Both the position numbers and the translations under genes were made by a program. 64,000 nucleotides of DNA. Source: Micavibrio_C sp964577255 (GTDB taxonomy: Bacteria > Pseudomonadota > Alphaproteobacteria > Micavibrionales > Micavibrionaceae). Position 1 is the first letter of the stretch, and the number at the start of each line of letters is the position of its first letter. This document shows positions 33,860-42,238 of this stretch, in pieces. The stretch lies in contig CAZNYM010000001.1 of NCBI GenBank assembly GCA_964577255.1, positions 1 to 64,000 on the forward strand, read 5' to 3'. The notes beneath the pieces were generated by a model, which saw only the letters and a list, made by a program, of their open reading frames with translations, was not told the DNA's origin and searched no databases.

Positions 33860-34858
33860 TCAGCGGCAGTTCAGGGTGGCTTTTTCCCGGTTGGCGCGGT
33901 CCAGAACCGGGCTCGGCGTGCTGCCGAAATCCTTGCCGAACTGGGCCAGGGCGACGCAGGCATCCTGCTTCTTGCCCATGCCGGAAAGCGACAGCGCCAG
34001 CTTGAGCAGATTGTCGGGCGCCTTGGCGCCCTTGGGCGCTTCCTGATAGGCCTCGGCGAACACCCGGGCCGACTGGTCGAAAATACCGCGCACATAATAA
34101 GTCTCGCCCAGCCAGTATTTGGCGTTCGGCGCGAGGGCGTGGCCGGGATAGGCGCGCAGGAATTCCATCAGCGCCTTCTCGCCGTCATCATAACGGCGAT
34201 CGCGCACATAGGCGAAAGCGGATTCGTACATCCGCGCCGCTTCGTCGGGCGCGGCGCCCGGCAGCGTGCCGAGCGAGTTGGGCATCGCCGTTTCTTCAGG
34301 CGTACGCGGCGACACATCGAGGCTTCGCACCGGCGACCCGGCGGAAGCTTCATAAGACGGCGTGCCGCCGCCCAGCGCCGAGGTCAGGGCCGAGGGCGGA
34401 ACGGCGTTCTGCGCCGCCAGGTCCTCGCCGTACTGGCCGTAAAGCGAGCCACCCTGCGCGCCCATCTGGCGCATCTCGGCGGCGGGCGCCGTGACGGCCG
34501 GGTTCTGCAGCTGCGCTTTCAGATTGCGGATCTCGAAATCCTGCTGCTCGACCCGGTTGGTCAATTCGCGCAGCTGCATCTCGAGATCGGAAAGGCGCGT
34601 CTCCGTCGCGCCCTGCTGGGCGGCGTTACCCGAAGAAAACGCGCCCGGGGGCGGCGTCTCGCCCTTGAACACGGCACGGCTCAGCGTCTCGATCTCGTTC
34701 TCGAGGCGGTTGATGCGCGAACCCACGTCGCTCTGCGCCCATGAAGGCGTAACGAAGGCCGCGCCACACAAAAGACTCATTCCCGCAAAAGCCGCAAGGC
34801 ACAGAAGAGTTCCCTTCCGTGCCCCGCCTTGCTTCTGCCCGCGGGCAGATATGTTCAT
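33860..34858 (-). CDS. cpoB: Tol-Pal cell division coordinator CpoB (YbgF)
   Basis: A periplasmic protein that links Tol-Pal action with PBP1B during constriction in E. coli. The 332-aa protein has a signal peptide ending PSWAQ, an N-terminal coiled coil (SRINRLENEIETLSRAV and a second heptad stretch ETRLSDLEMQLRELTNRVEQ), a low-complexity linker, and C-terminal TPRs (YESAFAYVRDRRYDDGEKAL, AKYWLGETYYVRGIFDQSA). The start is the ATG at 34858 with GAGG upstream; it lies 13 nt past the pal stop. Confidence 0.93.
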   Translation of the reverse strand: MNISARGQKQGGARKGTLLCLAAFAGMSLLCGAAFVTPSWAQSDVGSRINRLENEIETLSRAVFKGETPPPGAFSSGNAAQQGATETRLSDLEMQLRELTNRVEQQDFEIRNLKAQLQNPAVTAPAAEMRQMGAQGGSLYGQYGEDLAAQNAVPPSALTSALGGGTPSYEASAGSPVRSLDVSPRTPEETAMPNSLGTLPGAAPDEAARMYESAFAYVRDRRYDDGEKALMEFLRAYPGHALAPNAKYWLGETYYVRGIFDQSARVFAEAYQEAPKGAKAPDNLLKLALSLSGMGKKQDACVALAQFGKDFGSTPSPVLDRANREKATLNCR

Positions 34859-34871
34859 AACTGTAACCTCG

Positions 34872-35390
34872 TTAGTCAACTTCCGTCACAGAACGGCGGT
34901 TCTGGGCCCAGGCTTCTTCGTTGGAACCCATCACAGCCGGCTGCTCCTTGCCGTAGCTGATGGTTTTGACGCGGGCGGCATCGACGCCCAGCGCGCTCAG
35001 GTAATTTTTAACGGCGCTGGCGCGGCGTTCGCCCAGGGCCAGGTTGTACTCACGCGTGCCGCGCTCGTCGCAATGGCCTTTGATGGTCACGGTGACGTTC
35101 GGATAACGCTTCATCCACTCGGCCTGCATTTCCAGCGTGTGCTGGCCTTCGGGAGTCAGGTCGTAGCGGTCGTAGCCGAAGAACACGCGGTCGCCGACAT
35201 TGACCACCAGATCCTGCTGCGTGCCGGGGGCGGGGCCGTCGGTGGCGGCGCCGTAACCTTCGGTGCCATCCAGAGGACCAGCGGCCATGCCGTCCTCAAC
35301 CTGAACGCCGGCGGCGTCCTTGTCCTTGGTGGACGAGCAGGCACCCAAGGTCACGACCAGAGCCAACATGAGAGCGGTGCGGATGAACAT
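34872..35390 (-). CDS. pal: Peptidoglycan-associated lipoprotein Pal
   Basis: An outer-membrane lipoprotein of the Tol-Pal system that binds peptidoglycan. The 172-aa protein has a signal peptide with lipobox LGAC and an OmpA-like C-terminal domain. That domain has VFFGYDRYDLTPEG, the motif TIKGHCDERGTREYNLALGE, and RRASAVKNYL with the diaminopimelate-binding Asp and Arg. The start is the ATG at 35390 with a GAGGAG 8 nt upstream; the long upstream frame is rejected. tolQRAB, usually just upstream, are absent here. Confidence 0.96.
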   Translation of the reverse strand: MFIRTALMLALVVTLGACSSTKDKDAAGVQVEDGMAAGPLDGTEGYGAATDGPAPGTQQDLVVNVGDRVFFGYDRYDLTPEGQHTLEMQAEWMKRYPNVTVTIKGHCDERGTREYNLALGERRASAVKNYLSALGVDAARVKTISYGKEQPAVMGSNEEAWAQNRRSVTEVD

Positions 35391-35611
35391 CGAAAAATCT
35401 CCTCGTTTTATTATGCCGCCGGGCGGAAGGCCCGGAGCGAATCCTTGAAGCCTTATTGATAATATTCCGAAACCTGGCGAACAAGGGGTTTCAAGGGGTT
35501 TTTTGCCTCTGCCCCCAGGAATTGCCCCCCGGAAAGAACCGCAGGCCGCGGACCCTGAGAACATGGGGGCCAAATATGGAGGTTTTGCGGCAAATTCTTA
35601 GTCTTTTTGCA

Positions 35612-36475
35612 TCAGTTCAGTTGACGGCGCACGTCCTGAAGCAGAAGCGCCGCCTCGCGCCGGTCGCGGTCGTCCGGGGCGCGGGCGATATAGGATTCGA
35701 GCGCCGTGACCGCTTCGGCGTGCCGCCGGGTGCGGGCGCACAGCACGCCGCGCTCGAGCAGCAGGCGGTATTCCTGCGGGTCGAGTGCCTGCATGACGTC
35801 GACCGTGAACAGGGCTTCTTCGTAGTCCTCCGCCTCGATCTGCCGGCGCTTGACGTTGTTCTGCAGACGGATCAGGGCCTGGCGGTTGCTCACCGGCTCG
35901 TAATAGGTTGCCGACAATTCGGCGCCGGGCCCCATCGTCTGCTTGATCAGATTACGCAGGTCGGCCGCCTGCAGCACCCGGCCCTTGTTGAACGGGTCAG
36001 CGATCAGGCGTTCCGCGCCGGCGTCGACGCGGATCACGAAATGTCCCGGGAAGTTGAGGCCCCATACGTCCCAGCCCTGAGCGCGGCCGGCGTGGATGTA
36101 AAGGATCGACAGCGCCACCGGCAGCCCCAGGCGCCGGTCGATGACGCGCACCATGTCGGCGTTGTCGGGATGATCGTAAGAATCGCGGTCGCCTTCATAA
36201 TGCGACTGATCGGCAAGCGCCCGGGTCAGCGCCTCCAGGCGCGCGGCGGCATCGTCTTCGCGGCCCTCGGCGCGCAGAACGGCGAACGCTTCGCGCGTGT
36301 CGCCCGCCAGTTCCTCAAGATGATGGCGATAACGCTGCAGGTTGAGTCCGGGATGATGAACGGCGGCAAGCTCGAGCGCGGTATGCGCCGGATCGATCTT
36401 CTCGTCCGGCCCGTTGCCAAGAGCGCGCAGGCGCACAAGCAAGGCCGCGCGCGCCGGGTCGTCGTCATTGTGCAT
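35612..36475 (-). CDS. SirB1-family transglutaminase-like/TPR protein
   Basis: A 287-aa protein of the SirB1 (YchA) family. The central transglutaminase-like core shows LGLPVALSILYIHAGRAQGW, GLNFPGHFVIRVD and LIADPFNKG. The C-terminal third (about 215-275) forms TPR-type helices. The Cys of true transglutaminases is not evident at the usual place (LPVALSIL), so enzymatic activity is doubtful. It overlaps the upstream BON lipoprotein gene by 11 nt. The 221-bp gap to pal contains a direct repeat AAGGGGTTT near 35490 and no gene. Confidence 0.85.
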   Translation of the reverse strand: MHNDDDPARAALLVRLRALGNGPDEKIDPAHTALELAAVHHPGLNLQRYRHHLEELAGDTREAFAVLRAEGREDDAAARLEALTRALADQSHYEGDRDSYDHPDNADMVRVIDRRLGLPVALSILYIHAGRAQGWDVWGLNFPGHFVIRVDAGAERLIADPFNKGRVLQAADLRNLIKQTMGPGAELSATYYEPVSNRQALIRLQNNVKRRQIEAEDYEEALFTVDVMQALDPQEYRLLLERGVLCARTRRHAEAVTALESYIARAPDDRDRREAALLLQDVRRQLN

Positions 36476-37082
36476 GAGCGCCCTGGTCGGCCGCGGGCAC
36501 GGGTTCGCCCAGCTTCTTGACGTAGCTGATCACTTCCTTGACGTTGGGGATCCGCCGCGCGGTCAGCATGACCTTGTCGAGCTCGGCCTGGCTGCGGGCG
36601 GTGCCCATCAGATAGATCGTGCCCTGCACCGTGTCGATCGAGTAGTTGATGGCCTGGACCTCGCGGTCGAACGTCAGCTCGGTGCGCAAGCGCGCGGTGA
36701 TGAACTCGTCCTTGACGAAACCGGGAGCACCCTGGCTTTCCGCCACCCGCACTTCATTGATGACCTGCTTCACGCCGTCGACCTGCCAGGCCAGGCGCAC
36801 GGCCTCGACCCGCTGGTCGGGATTCTGGACCACGCCGGTGATCAGCACGCGGCCCTGATCGACCGTCAGGCTCAACTTGCGGAAGGTGTCGAAATCGTAT
36901 TTGAACCACAGGTCGTTGATCTGGGCCCTGATGCGCAGATCGTCGGTGGCGCCGGAAATGCCGCCTTCCTTGGCCACCGCGATCCCCGCCGCCGCGCCCG
37001 CGCCCGCCGCCACGCCCAGGGCGCTGCAGGCGGAAAGAACCGGTAAAAGGCAAAGCAAAGACAGAGTGAGAATCAGGCGCAT
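36465..37082 (-). CDS. BON-domain lipoprotein (DolP/OsmY-like)
   Basis: A 205-aa envelope lipoprotein with signal peptide and lipobox LSAC (Cys about 19). A Gly/Ala-rich linker precedes two BON domains, about 45-115 (ALVITGVVQNPDQRVEAVRL type, here VLITGVVQNPDQRVEAVRLA) and 120-190 (IDTVQGTIYLMGTARSQAEL). DolP, formerly YraP, maintains outer-membrane integrity. E. coli dolP lies near yraN, and here yraN is also the neighbour (37120). The start is the ATG at 37082 with AAGGAG upstream. Confidence 0.92.
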   Translation of the reverse strand: MRLILTLSLLCLLPVLSACSALGVAAGAGAAAGIAVAKEGGISGATDDLRIRAQINDLWFKYDFDTFRKLSLTVDQGRVLITGVVQNPDQRVEAVRLAWQVDGVKQVINEVRVAESQGAPGFVKDEFITARLRTELTFDREVQAINYSIDTVQGTIYLMGTARSQAELDKVMLTARRIPNVKEVISYVKKLGEPVPAADQGAHAQ

Positions 37083-37119
37083 CGGAATCTCCTTTCCCAT
37101 GACGACAGGAATATAGTGA

Positions 37120-37494
37120 TTATGCGGGCGGAAACCAGGCGTTGTCCAGATGCCGCCAGCACAGCGGCGACACGTAAGCGATCACATCAAAACGCAATAT
37201 AAATGTGGCGAATTGAGGGTGCGCGGCAAGATAATGCCGGGCGGCGTTGCCGATGCGCGCTTTCATCGCGGGCGTGAGAGCCGCAAGCGCCTGTTCGAGA
37301 TCCGCACGCGCTTTGACTTCGACGAACGCGACCGCCCCGCCCCGCCGCGCCACGAGATCGATTTCGCCGTGCGGCGTTTTATAGCGGCGCGCCAGGATGC
37401 GGTAGCCCTTGGCGGTCAGGATCAGCGCGGCCGCCGCTTCGGCGCGCAGGCCGGCGCGGTAGGTCTCGTTCCGGCGCGGCTGTTCAGCTTTCAT
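37120..37494 (-). CDS. yraN: YraN-family (UPF0102) endonuclease-like protein
   Basis: A 124-aa Holliday-junction-resolvase-like fold protein of unknown physiological role. It has the PD-(D/E)XK-type motif: Glu18, GEIDLVAR (43-50) and FVEVKAR (57-63). Length and motif match the family. Its start overlaps the end of rsmI by 11 nt, so the two are co-translated. The rsmI-yraN-dolP order with an LpoA-like gene divergent is conserved in proteobacteria. Confidence 0.92.
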   Translation of the reverse strand: MKAEQPRRNETYRAGLRAEAAAALILTAKGYRILARRYKTPHGEIDLVARRGGAVAFVEVKARADLEQALAALTPAMKARIGNAARHYLAAHPQFATFILRFDVIAYVSPLCWRHLDNAWFPPA

Positions 37495-38347
37495 CCTTGG
37501 CCATCGTCAGGGCGAGGTCGTACACCAGGCGGCGGGGCTGGCCGGATTGTCCGGCCACCAGATCGACCGCGTCGCGCACGCTGCGCGTTTTGAGGAGATC
37601 GGCCAACATCGCCTTCAGCGCGTCCTCATCGACGCTTTCCGCCTGCGCGGGCGGGCCCGCGACGATGACGATCTCCCCTTTCGGCGGTGCGTCGGCGTAA
37701 AACGCTGCCAGCGCACTTAAAGTGTCGCGCCGGGACTCCTCGAACATCTTGGTGATCTCGCGCACAACCGCGGCCGGGCGGTCGCCCAGCACCGCCAGCA
37801 TGTCGGCCAGCGACTCCGCCAGGCGCGGGCCACTTTCAAACGCGATCAGGGTCGACGGCGCCGCGCGCCATTCCTGCAGCGCCGCGCGCCGGGCCTCGCG
37901 GCGTGGCGGCAGGAACCCCAGGAACGTGAATTTGTCGCTCGGCAGACCCGAGAGCTGCAGCGCGCTCAAAGGCGCGTTCGCGCCCGGCAGCGGATAGACC
38001 TTGTGCCCTGCCGCCAGCACCGCCCGCACCAGCTTGTAGCCGGGGTCGGACACAAGCGGCGTGCCGGCGTCGCTCACCAGCGCCACACTTTGCTCCGCCG
38101 CCAGCGCCGCCAGGATCTCCTGCCTCTGGCGCTCGTCGCTGTGATCGTTGTAGATGCACAGCGACGGCGCGGCGATGCCGTGCGCACTTAAAAGCTGGCG
38201 GGTGTGGCGCGTGTCCTCGCAGGCGATCAGCTCCACGGCCGCCAGCACGTCGAGCGCCCGCAATGTTATGTCACGCAGATTGCCGATCGGCGTCGCGACC
38301 AGATAGAGCCCCGGCGGCAGATCGGCCCGTGATACAGCCTGTTTCAT
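37484..38347 (-). CDS. rsmI: 16S rRNA (cytidine(1402)-2'-O)-methyltransferase
   Basis: SAM-dependent 2'-O-methylation of C1402 in the 16S rRNA decoding centre. The 287-aa tetrapyrrole-methylase fold has the N-terminal YLVATPIGNLRDITLRAL, then CEDTRHTRQLL, LVSDAGTPLVSDPGYKLV, and LPGANAPLSALQLSGL with FLGFLP, all typical of RsmI. The start is the ATG at 38347. It is divergent from the LpoA-like gene with a short 39-bp gap. Confidence 0.97.
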   Translation of the reverse strand: MKQAVSRADLPPGLYLVATPIGNLRDITLRALDVLAAVELIACEDTRHTRQLLSAHGIAAPSLCIYNDHSDERQRQEILAALAAEQSVALVSDAGTPLVSDPGYKLVRAVLAAGHKVYPLPGANAPLSALQLSGLPSDKFTFLGFLPPRREARRAALQEWRAAPSTLIAFESGPRLAESLADMLAVLGDRPAAVVREITKMFEESRRDTLSALAAFYADAPPKGEIVIVAGPPAQAESVDEDALKAMLADLLKTRSVRDAVDLVAGQSGQPRRLVYDLALTMAKDES

Positions 38348-38386
38348 GCTTCCTGAATAAGCCCATCCGTGATAACTATGCAAGCT

Positions 38387-39784
38387 ATGAAAAACGCCCG
38401 CACCGCCTGTCTGTTATTGCTTATGCCTCTTGCTTTGACGGCATGCTTTTCCGCCGATCCCTGGGGCGAACGCCCGACCGCGGCACAGACGGTACCCAAT
38501 CCCCTGAGCCAGAACCAGGACATGCCGCCCGCGCCGCCGGCGGTGCCGGTCGAGCCGACCACCCGCGAAGTGCTGAACCCGCCGTCCGGCATGCAGGGCT
38601 CGATTTACGATTCCGCCGTTTACGCCGAAGGCTACGGCACCGACCGCAATGCCTTCACTTACACCGAAACGCCGGAACGCGCGCCCGCCGCCGCCATCAA
38701 TGCGGCGCCTTCCGTAAGCGCGCCGCAGATCAAGGTGGCGCTGCTCGCTCCCTTGAGCGGTTCGCAGGCGAAGCTGGGGCAGGCGCTGCTGCAGGCCGCG
38801 CAGCTCGCGCTCTTTGACATGAACGACAACAGCATCGCCTTGATGCCGCAGGACACGCAAGGCACCGCCGAGGGCGCGCGCATGGCCGCCGAGAAGGCGC
38901 TGGGCCAGGGCGCGCAGCTGATCCTCGGGCCGCTGTTCGCAAGCGAAGTGCGCGGCGCGGCGCCGGTCGCCAACAGCCGCGGAGTCAGCATGCTGGCCTT
39001 CTCGACCGACTGGACGCTCGCGGGCGGCAACACCTACATCATGGGCTTCCTGCCCTTCAGCCAGGTCGAGCGCGTAAGCGCCTACGCTTTCTCGCAGGGC
39101 CTGCAGAAAATCGGTGTCATCGCCCCCGACAACCCCTACGGCCGGGCCGTGACATCCGCCTTCAACGACGTGGCCGGCCGTTTCGGCGCGGGCGCGGGGA
39201 GCGGATTGCTGTACATCAACCAAGACAACGCCCAGACCGCTGAAAAAGTCAGCGCCTTCACCGCTTTCGACGCCCGCCAGGCGGCGGTGGTCGCGCGGCA
39301 GGAAGCGCCGGCGCCATTCGATGCCGTGCTGATGCCGTTCGGCGGCAACGAGGCGATCACCCTTTCCGATCTGCTCAATTATTTCGAACTGCCGCCGCAA
39401 AGCGTGCGCCGCCTGGGCACGGGCCTGATGGATGACGCGGCGCTCGCAGCCGAACCTAGCCTGCAGGGCGCCCTGTTCGCTGCCGCCGAGCCGCAGGCGC
39501 GCATCGCCTTCGAGGGCCGCTATCTCGATTCCTTCGGCGAGCGGCCGCCGCGCCTCTCCACTCTGGCTTACGACGGCATGGCGCTCGCCATCGTACTGGC
39601 GCGCAGCGGCGCGTTCAACCGCCAGGCGCTGACCAACCCCAACGGCTTCGCCGGCATCGACGGCATCTTCCGTTTCCGCGCCGACAACCTGGCCGAGCGG
39701 GGCCTGGCTATCCTCGAACTGCGCCAAGGCAGAATCAACGTGGTCGATCCGGCGCCGCGCACCTTCCAAAATCTGGGGCAATGA
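38387..39784 (+). CDS. LpoA-like penicillin-binding protein activator lipoprotein
   Basis: A 465-aa outer-membrane lipoprotein (signal peptide and lipobox LTAC) whose C-terminal two thirds form a type 1 periplasmic-binding fold: IKVALLAPLSGSQAKLGQAL, LILGPLFASEVRGAAPVANS, KIGVIAPDNPYGRAV. LpoA activates PBP1A in E. coli, but alphaproteobacterial members lack the N-terminal TPR domain and have a Pro-rich linker, as here. Possible starts are GTG 38369, ATG 38378 and ATG 38387. None has a clear ribosome binding site; the last gives the best signal peptide. A strong terminator follows at 39804. Confidence 0.85.
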   Translation: MKNARTACLLLLMPLALTACFSADPWGERPTAAQTVPNPLSQNQDMPPAPPAVPVEPTTREVLNPPSGMQGSIYDSAVYAEGYGTDRNAFTYTETPERAPAAAINAAPSVSAPQIKVALLAPLSGSQAKLGQALLQAAQLALFDMNDNSIALMPQDTQGTAEGARMAAEKALGQGAQLILGPLFASEVRGAAPVANSRGVSMLAFSTDWTLAGGNTYIMGFLPFSQVERVSAYAFSQGLQKIGVIAPDNPYGRAVTSAFNDVAGRFGAGAGSGLLYINQDNAQTAEKVSAFTAFDARQAAVVARQEAPAPFDAVLMPFGGNEAITLSDLLNYFELPPQSVRRLGTGLMDDAALAAEPSLQGALFAAAEPQARIAFEGRYLDSFGERPPRLSTLAYDGMALAIVLARSGAFNRQALTNPNGFAGIDGIFRFRADNLAERGLAILELRQGRINVVDPAPRTFQNLGQ

Positions 39785-39803
39785 TCGTCGGGATGTCGAT
39801 ATG

Positions 39804-39846
39804 AAAAAAGAGCAGAGTTGCCCGAGGGCCGCTTCTGCTCTTTTTT
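39804..39846 (+). terminator. Intrinsic terminator after the LpoA-like gene
   Basis: A 13-bp stem AAAAAAGAGCAGA/TCTGCTCTTTTTT (39804-39816 with 39834-39846), with a 17-nt loop, 20 nt after the stop. The rest of the gap to the TetR gene at 40097 is AT-rich with long A and T runs near 39963-39996. It shows no gene and presumably carries the regulator's promoter. Confidence 0.8.
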
Positions 39847-40096
39847 CTGGTTTTCACCTCTATCGTCTCTGCCGCTAAACGTCCCTGTTCAACTCGCTTT
39901 TTTCGGGCTCTTGTTTTGCCTACATGCGATCTCTCTAAAGTACACCTGATTCGTCCGACTCGCAAAAAAATTTTGTCGCACTTTTATTTTTCTCAACGGC
40001 CCCATATCTTCTCTTGATCTTCTGGAAAGATGCGCCTAAAACGAAACGTCCCGTTGTGGGCAATTCTCCCTTACCTGAATTCAAGAGGTTGTGACG

Positions 40097-40744
40097 ATGG
40101 CCGCTGAAGCAGCACTTAAATCCGTTCCCGCAAACACATCGGAAGAAAAAGAAAAACGCCCCGGCCGCCCCCGTTCGGACAAAGCCCGCGACGCCATTCT
40201 TGACGCAACGCGCAAAACGCTGGTCCACACGCCCCTGCGCGACATTTCGATCGAAGCCATCGCCAAGCGCGCCGGCGTGGGCAAGACCACGATTTACAGA
40301 TGGTGGCCGCACAAGGCCGCCGTGGTCATGGAAGCGTTCCTCGAACAGCCCGGCCTGAACAACATCCTGCCTACCACCCCCACAGCCTCCGAGGCGCTGA
40401 AAGTCCAGCTGGAAAAGCTGATCCGCCAGCTGCGCGGCCAGAACGGGCGTATCGTCGCCAACATCATCGCCGAGGCCCAGGCCGAGCCCGAGGCGCTGCG
40501 CCTTTTCAACACGCATTTCCTCAACGAGCGCATGAACAACCTGCGCCGCTACATCGAGCACGGCAAGGCGCACGGCGTTTTCCGCCCCGACATCGACACC
40601 GAGATCGCCCTCGACCAACTGGCCGGCCCTCTGTTCTACCGGCTGATGACGCGCGATTCGGGCCTCGATGACGCGTTCGCCGGCAGTTATCCGCAGCAGG
40701 CTGTCAACACCCTGCTGATCGTGCCCGAAGACGCCGACGAGTAA
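40097..40744 (+). CDS. TetR/AcrR-family transcriptional regulator
   Basis: A 215-aa one-component repressor. The N-terminal helix-turn-helix domain (about 25-75) contains AILDATRKTLVHTPLRDISI and AIAKRAGVGKTTIYRWWPHK, the TetR signature. The C-terminal ligand domain resembles the TetR_C_11 type (FNTHFLNERMNNLRRYIEHG). An acidic/basic extension (EEKEKRPGRPRSDKAR) precedes the HTH. The frame opens with GTG at 40091; AGAGG favours the ATG at 40097. Its target may be itself or trhO downstream, 18 nt after its stop. Confidence 0.92.
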   Translation: MAAEAALKSVPANTSEEKEKRPGRPRSDKARDAILDATRKTLVHTPLRDISIEAIAKRAGVGKTTIYRWWPHKAAVVMEAFLEQPGLNNILPTTPTASEALKVQLEKLIRQLRGQNGRIVANIIAEAQAEPEALRLFNTHFLNERMNNLRRYIEHGKAHGVFRPDIDTEIALDQLAGPLFYRLMTRDSGLDDAFAGSYPQQAVNTLLIVPEDADE

Positions 40745-40762
40745 ACGCCGGAGACGCCGATC

Positions 40763-41527
40763 GTGAGCTGGGAGGTTGTCGCCCTTTACCGCTTCATGCC
40801 GCTTGCGGATCTGCCGGATCTAAAGATCCGTGCGGAAGAGGTCTGTCGCGCGCAGGGGATCTGCGGCACTATCCTGCTCGCGCCCGAAGGCATCAACGGC
40901 ACGGTCGGCGCGCCCGGCCCCGATGCCTTGCGTATCCTGATGGCTTTCCTCGAAGAAACCTTCGGCATCAACAATGGCGAGGTCAAATTCTCGACCGCGC
41001 GGGAAAAACCGTTTCACCGCATGAAAGTGCGGCTGAAGAAGGAAATCGTCTCGCTGCGCGCGCCGGGCGTCAACCCGGCACGGCAGGCCGGCACCTATGT
41101 CGAGGCGGGGGAATGGAATGCGCTCTTGCAGGATCCCGACATCGTGCTGATCGACACGCGCAACAGTTTTGAGGTCGAGGCTGGGCGCTTCCCTGGCGCG
41201 CTTGATCCCGGCACCACCTGCTTTCACGAATTCCCGCGTTTCGTCAAAAACAGGCTCGACCCGGCCCGGGACAAAAAGATCGCCATGTACTGCACCGGCG
41301 GCATCCGCTGCGAAAAAGCCTCGTCCTACCTGCTGGCGCAGGGGTTCGATGAGGTTTATCACCTCAAGGGCGGCATCCTGAAATATCTCGAAACCGTGCC
41401 TGAAGAACAAAGCCTGTGGCAGGGAACCTGCTTCGTGTTCGACCGGCGTCACGGCCTCACCCACGGGCTGAAGGAAGACTACATCCCCGGCAACCGTCCC
41501 TACACACCCCCCGAGGAGCGCGGCTAG
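40763..41527 (+). CDS. trhO: Rhodanese-type tRNA uridine(34) 5-hydroxylase TrhO
   Basis: Oxygen-dependent hydroxylation of U34 to ho5U in tRNAs (YceA family). The 254-aa protein has an N-terminal acylphosphatase-like domain (APEGINGTVGAPGPDAL, about 40-55, then PFHRMKVRLKKEIV) and a rhodanese domain with YCTGGIRCEK (176-185), in which Cys177 is the active-site residue. The start is GTG at 40763 with GGAG upstream. It probably belongs to a transcript with the TetR gene. It is convergent with the metal-sensor gene at 41535, with a 7-bp gap. Confidence 0.96.
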   Translation: MSWEVVALYRFMPLADLPDLKIRAEEVCRAQGICGTILLAPEGINGTVGAPGPDALRILMAFLEETFGINNGEVKFSTAREKPFHRMKVRLKKEIVSLRAPGVNPARQAGTYVEAGEWNALLQDPDIVLIDTRNSFEVEAGRFPGALDPGTTCFHEFPRFVKNRLDPARDKKIAMYCTGGIRCEKASSYLLAQGFDEVYHLKGGILKYLETVPEEQSLWQGTCFVFDRRHGLTHGLKEDYIPGNRPYTPPEERG

Positions 41528-41534
41528 GCTTTCA

Positions 41535-41948
41535 TCAGGGCTTGAGCCGGGCAGCGTGCGGGTTGCGGGCCAGGAACTTCATACGTTCGGCCAGCAGCGC
41601 GCGCTGCGCCGCCGTCAGGGTGGCGGATTCGTCGCGCAGCCTTTGCCACTTCTCCTGCGTCATCCTGATCTGCAGCGCCTCGATGTCCTGCAGATGCCTG
41701 ACGTAAGACTCCCGGTCGAATGGCTCCGCCAGCAGGAGCTCTGCGCCGCGCAGTCGCGCCGCTGCAAGCGCCCTGACGAATTCCTTGTTCCTTTCGGCAA
41801 GATCGGGATGCTGGCGCATTTTCTCCGCCCGGTGCTCTTCGAACACCGCGCGGCGAACATCGTCGTAAACATAGCCCCCGGCGACGCCCAGCAGCAGGAC
41901 GTTGAGCAGCAAAGATACGGTGAAAAAGATTTTGACGGTGCGGCTCAT
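41535..41948 (-). CDS. Periplasmic heavy-metal sensor-like protein (CnrX/CpxP-like)
   Basis: A 137-aa membrane-anchored protein (N-terminal helix about 8-28, VKIFFTVSLLLNVLLLGVAG) with an all-helical periplasmic domain. That domain resembles the heavy-metal resistance sensor family (ESYVRHLQDIEALQIRMTQE, followed by LTAAQRALLAERMKFL). CnrX binds Ni or Co and releases sigma factor CnrH through CnrY. The ATG overlaps the stop of the small membrane protein gene by 4 nt. Metal ligands cannot be assigned; few His, Met or Cys residues are present. Confidence 0.8.
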   Translation of the reverse strand: MSRTVKIFFTVSLLLNVLLLGVAGGYVYDDVRRAVFEEHRAEKMRQHPDLAERNKEFVRALAAARLRGAELLLAEPFDRESYVRHLQDIEALQIRMTQEKWQRLRDESATLTAAQRALLAERMKFLARNPHAARLKP

Positions 41949-42238
41949 AGCCAGTCCTCCTCCATCGCAGAATCATAGGTCGCAAGCAGTATCTCGGAAT
42001 CGGTCACAGGCGACAACGCGCCCATGCCGAAAGCAATGCCGACTGCAAAAAGAACCAACGCGCATAACGCCGGGTGCGGCAGCAGCCACAAAAGCCGCAC
42101 TTCTTCAACAAACCGTCGGCGCGCCGATTCCGGCAGCTGCCGCGCGCGGGCGATGATGCGCGCGGCAAGCGTTTCTGGCGCTTCCGGCGTCCGCAGACGG
42201 GCCAGCGCTTCGTCAGGATCGATAATAACGGGCGCCAT
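41945..42238 (-). CDS. Small membrane anti-sigma-like protein (CnrY-like position)
   Basis: A 97-aa single-pass protein with a cytoplasmic helical N-terminus (EALARLRTPEAPETLAARII), a membrane helix at about 56-74 (HPALCALVLFAVGIAFGMGA) and a short periplasmic tail ending MEEDWL. It sits between an ECF sigma factor and a CnrX-like sensor. By analogy with CnrYXH it is inferred to be the anti-sigma factor, though sequence similarity alone is weak. The start is the ATG at 42238 with a strong AAGGAGG; it overlaps the sigma gene by 26 nt. Confidence 0.75.
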   Translation of the reverse strand: MAPVIIDPDEALARLRTPEAPETLAARIIARARQLPESARRRFVEEVRLLWLLPHPALCALVLFAVGIAFGMGALSPVTDSEILLATYDSAMEEDWL

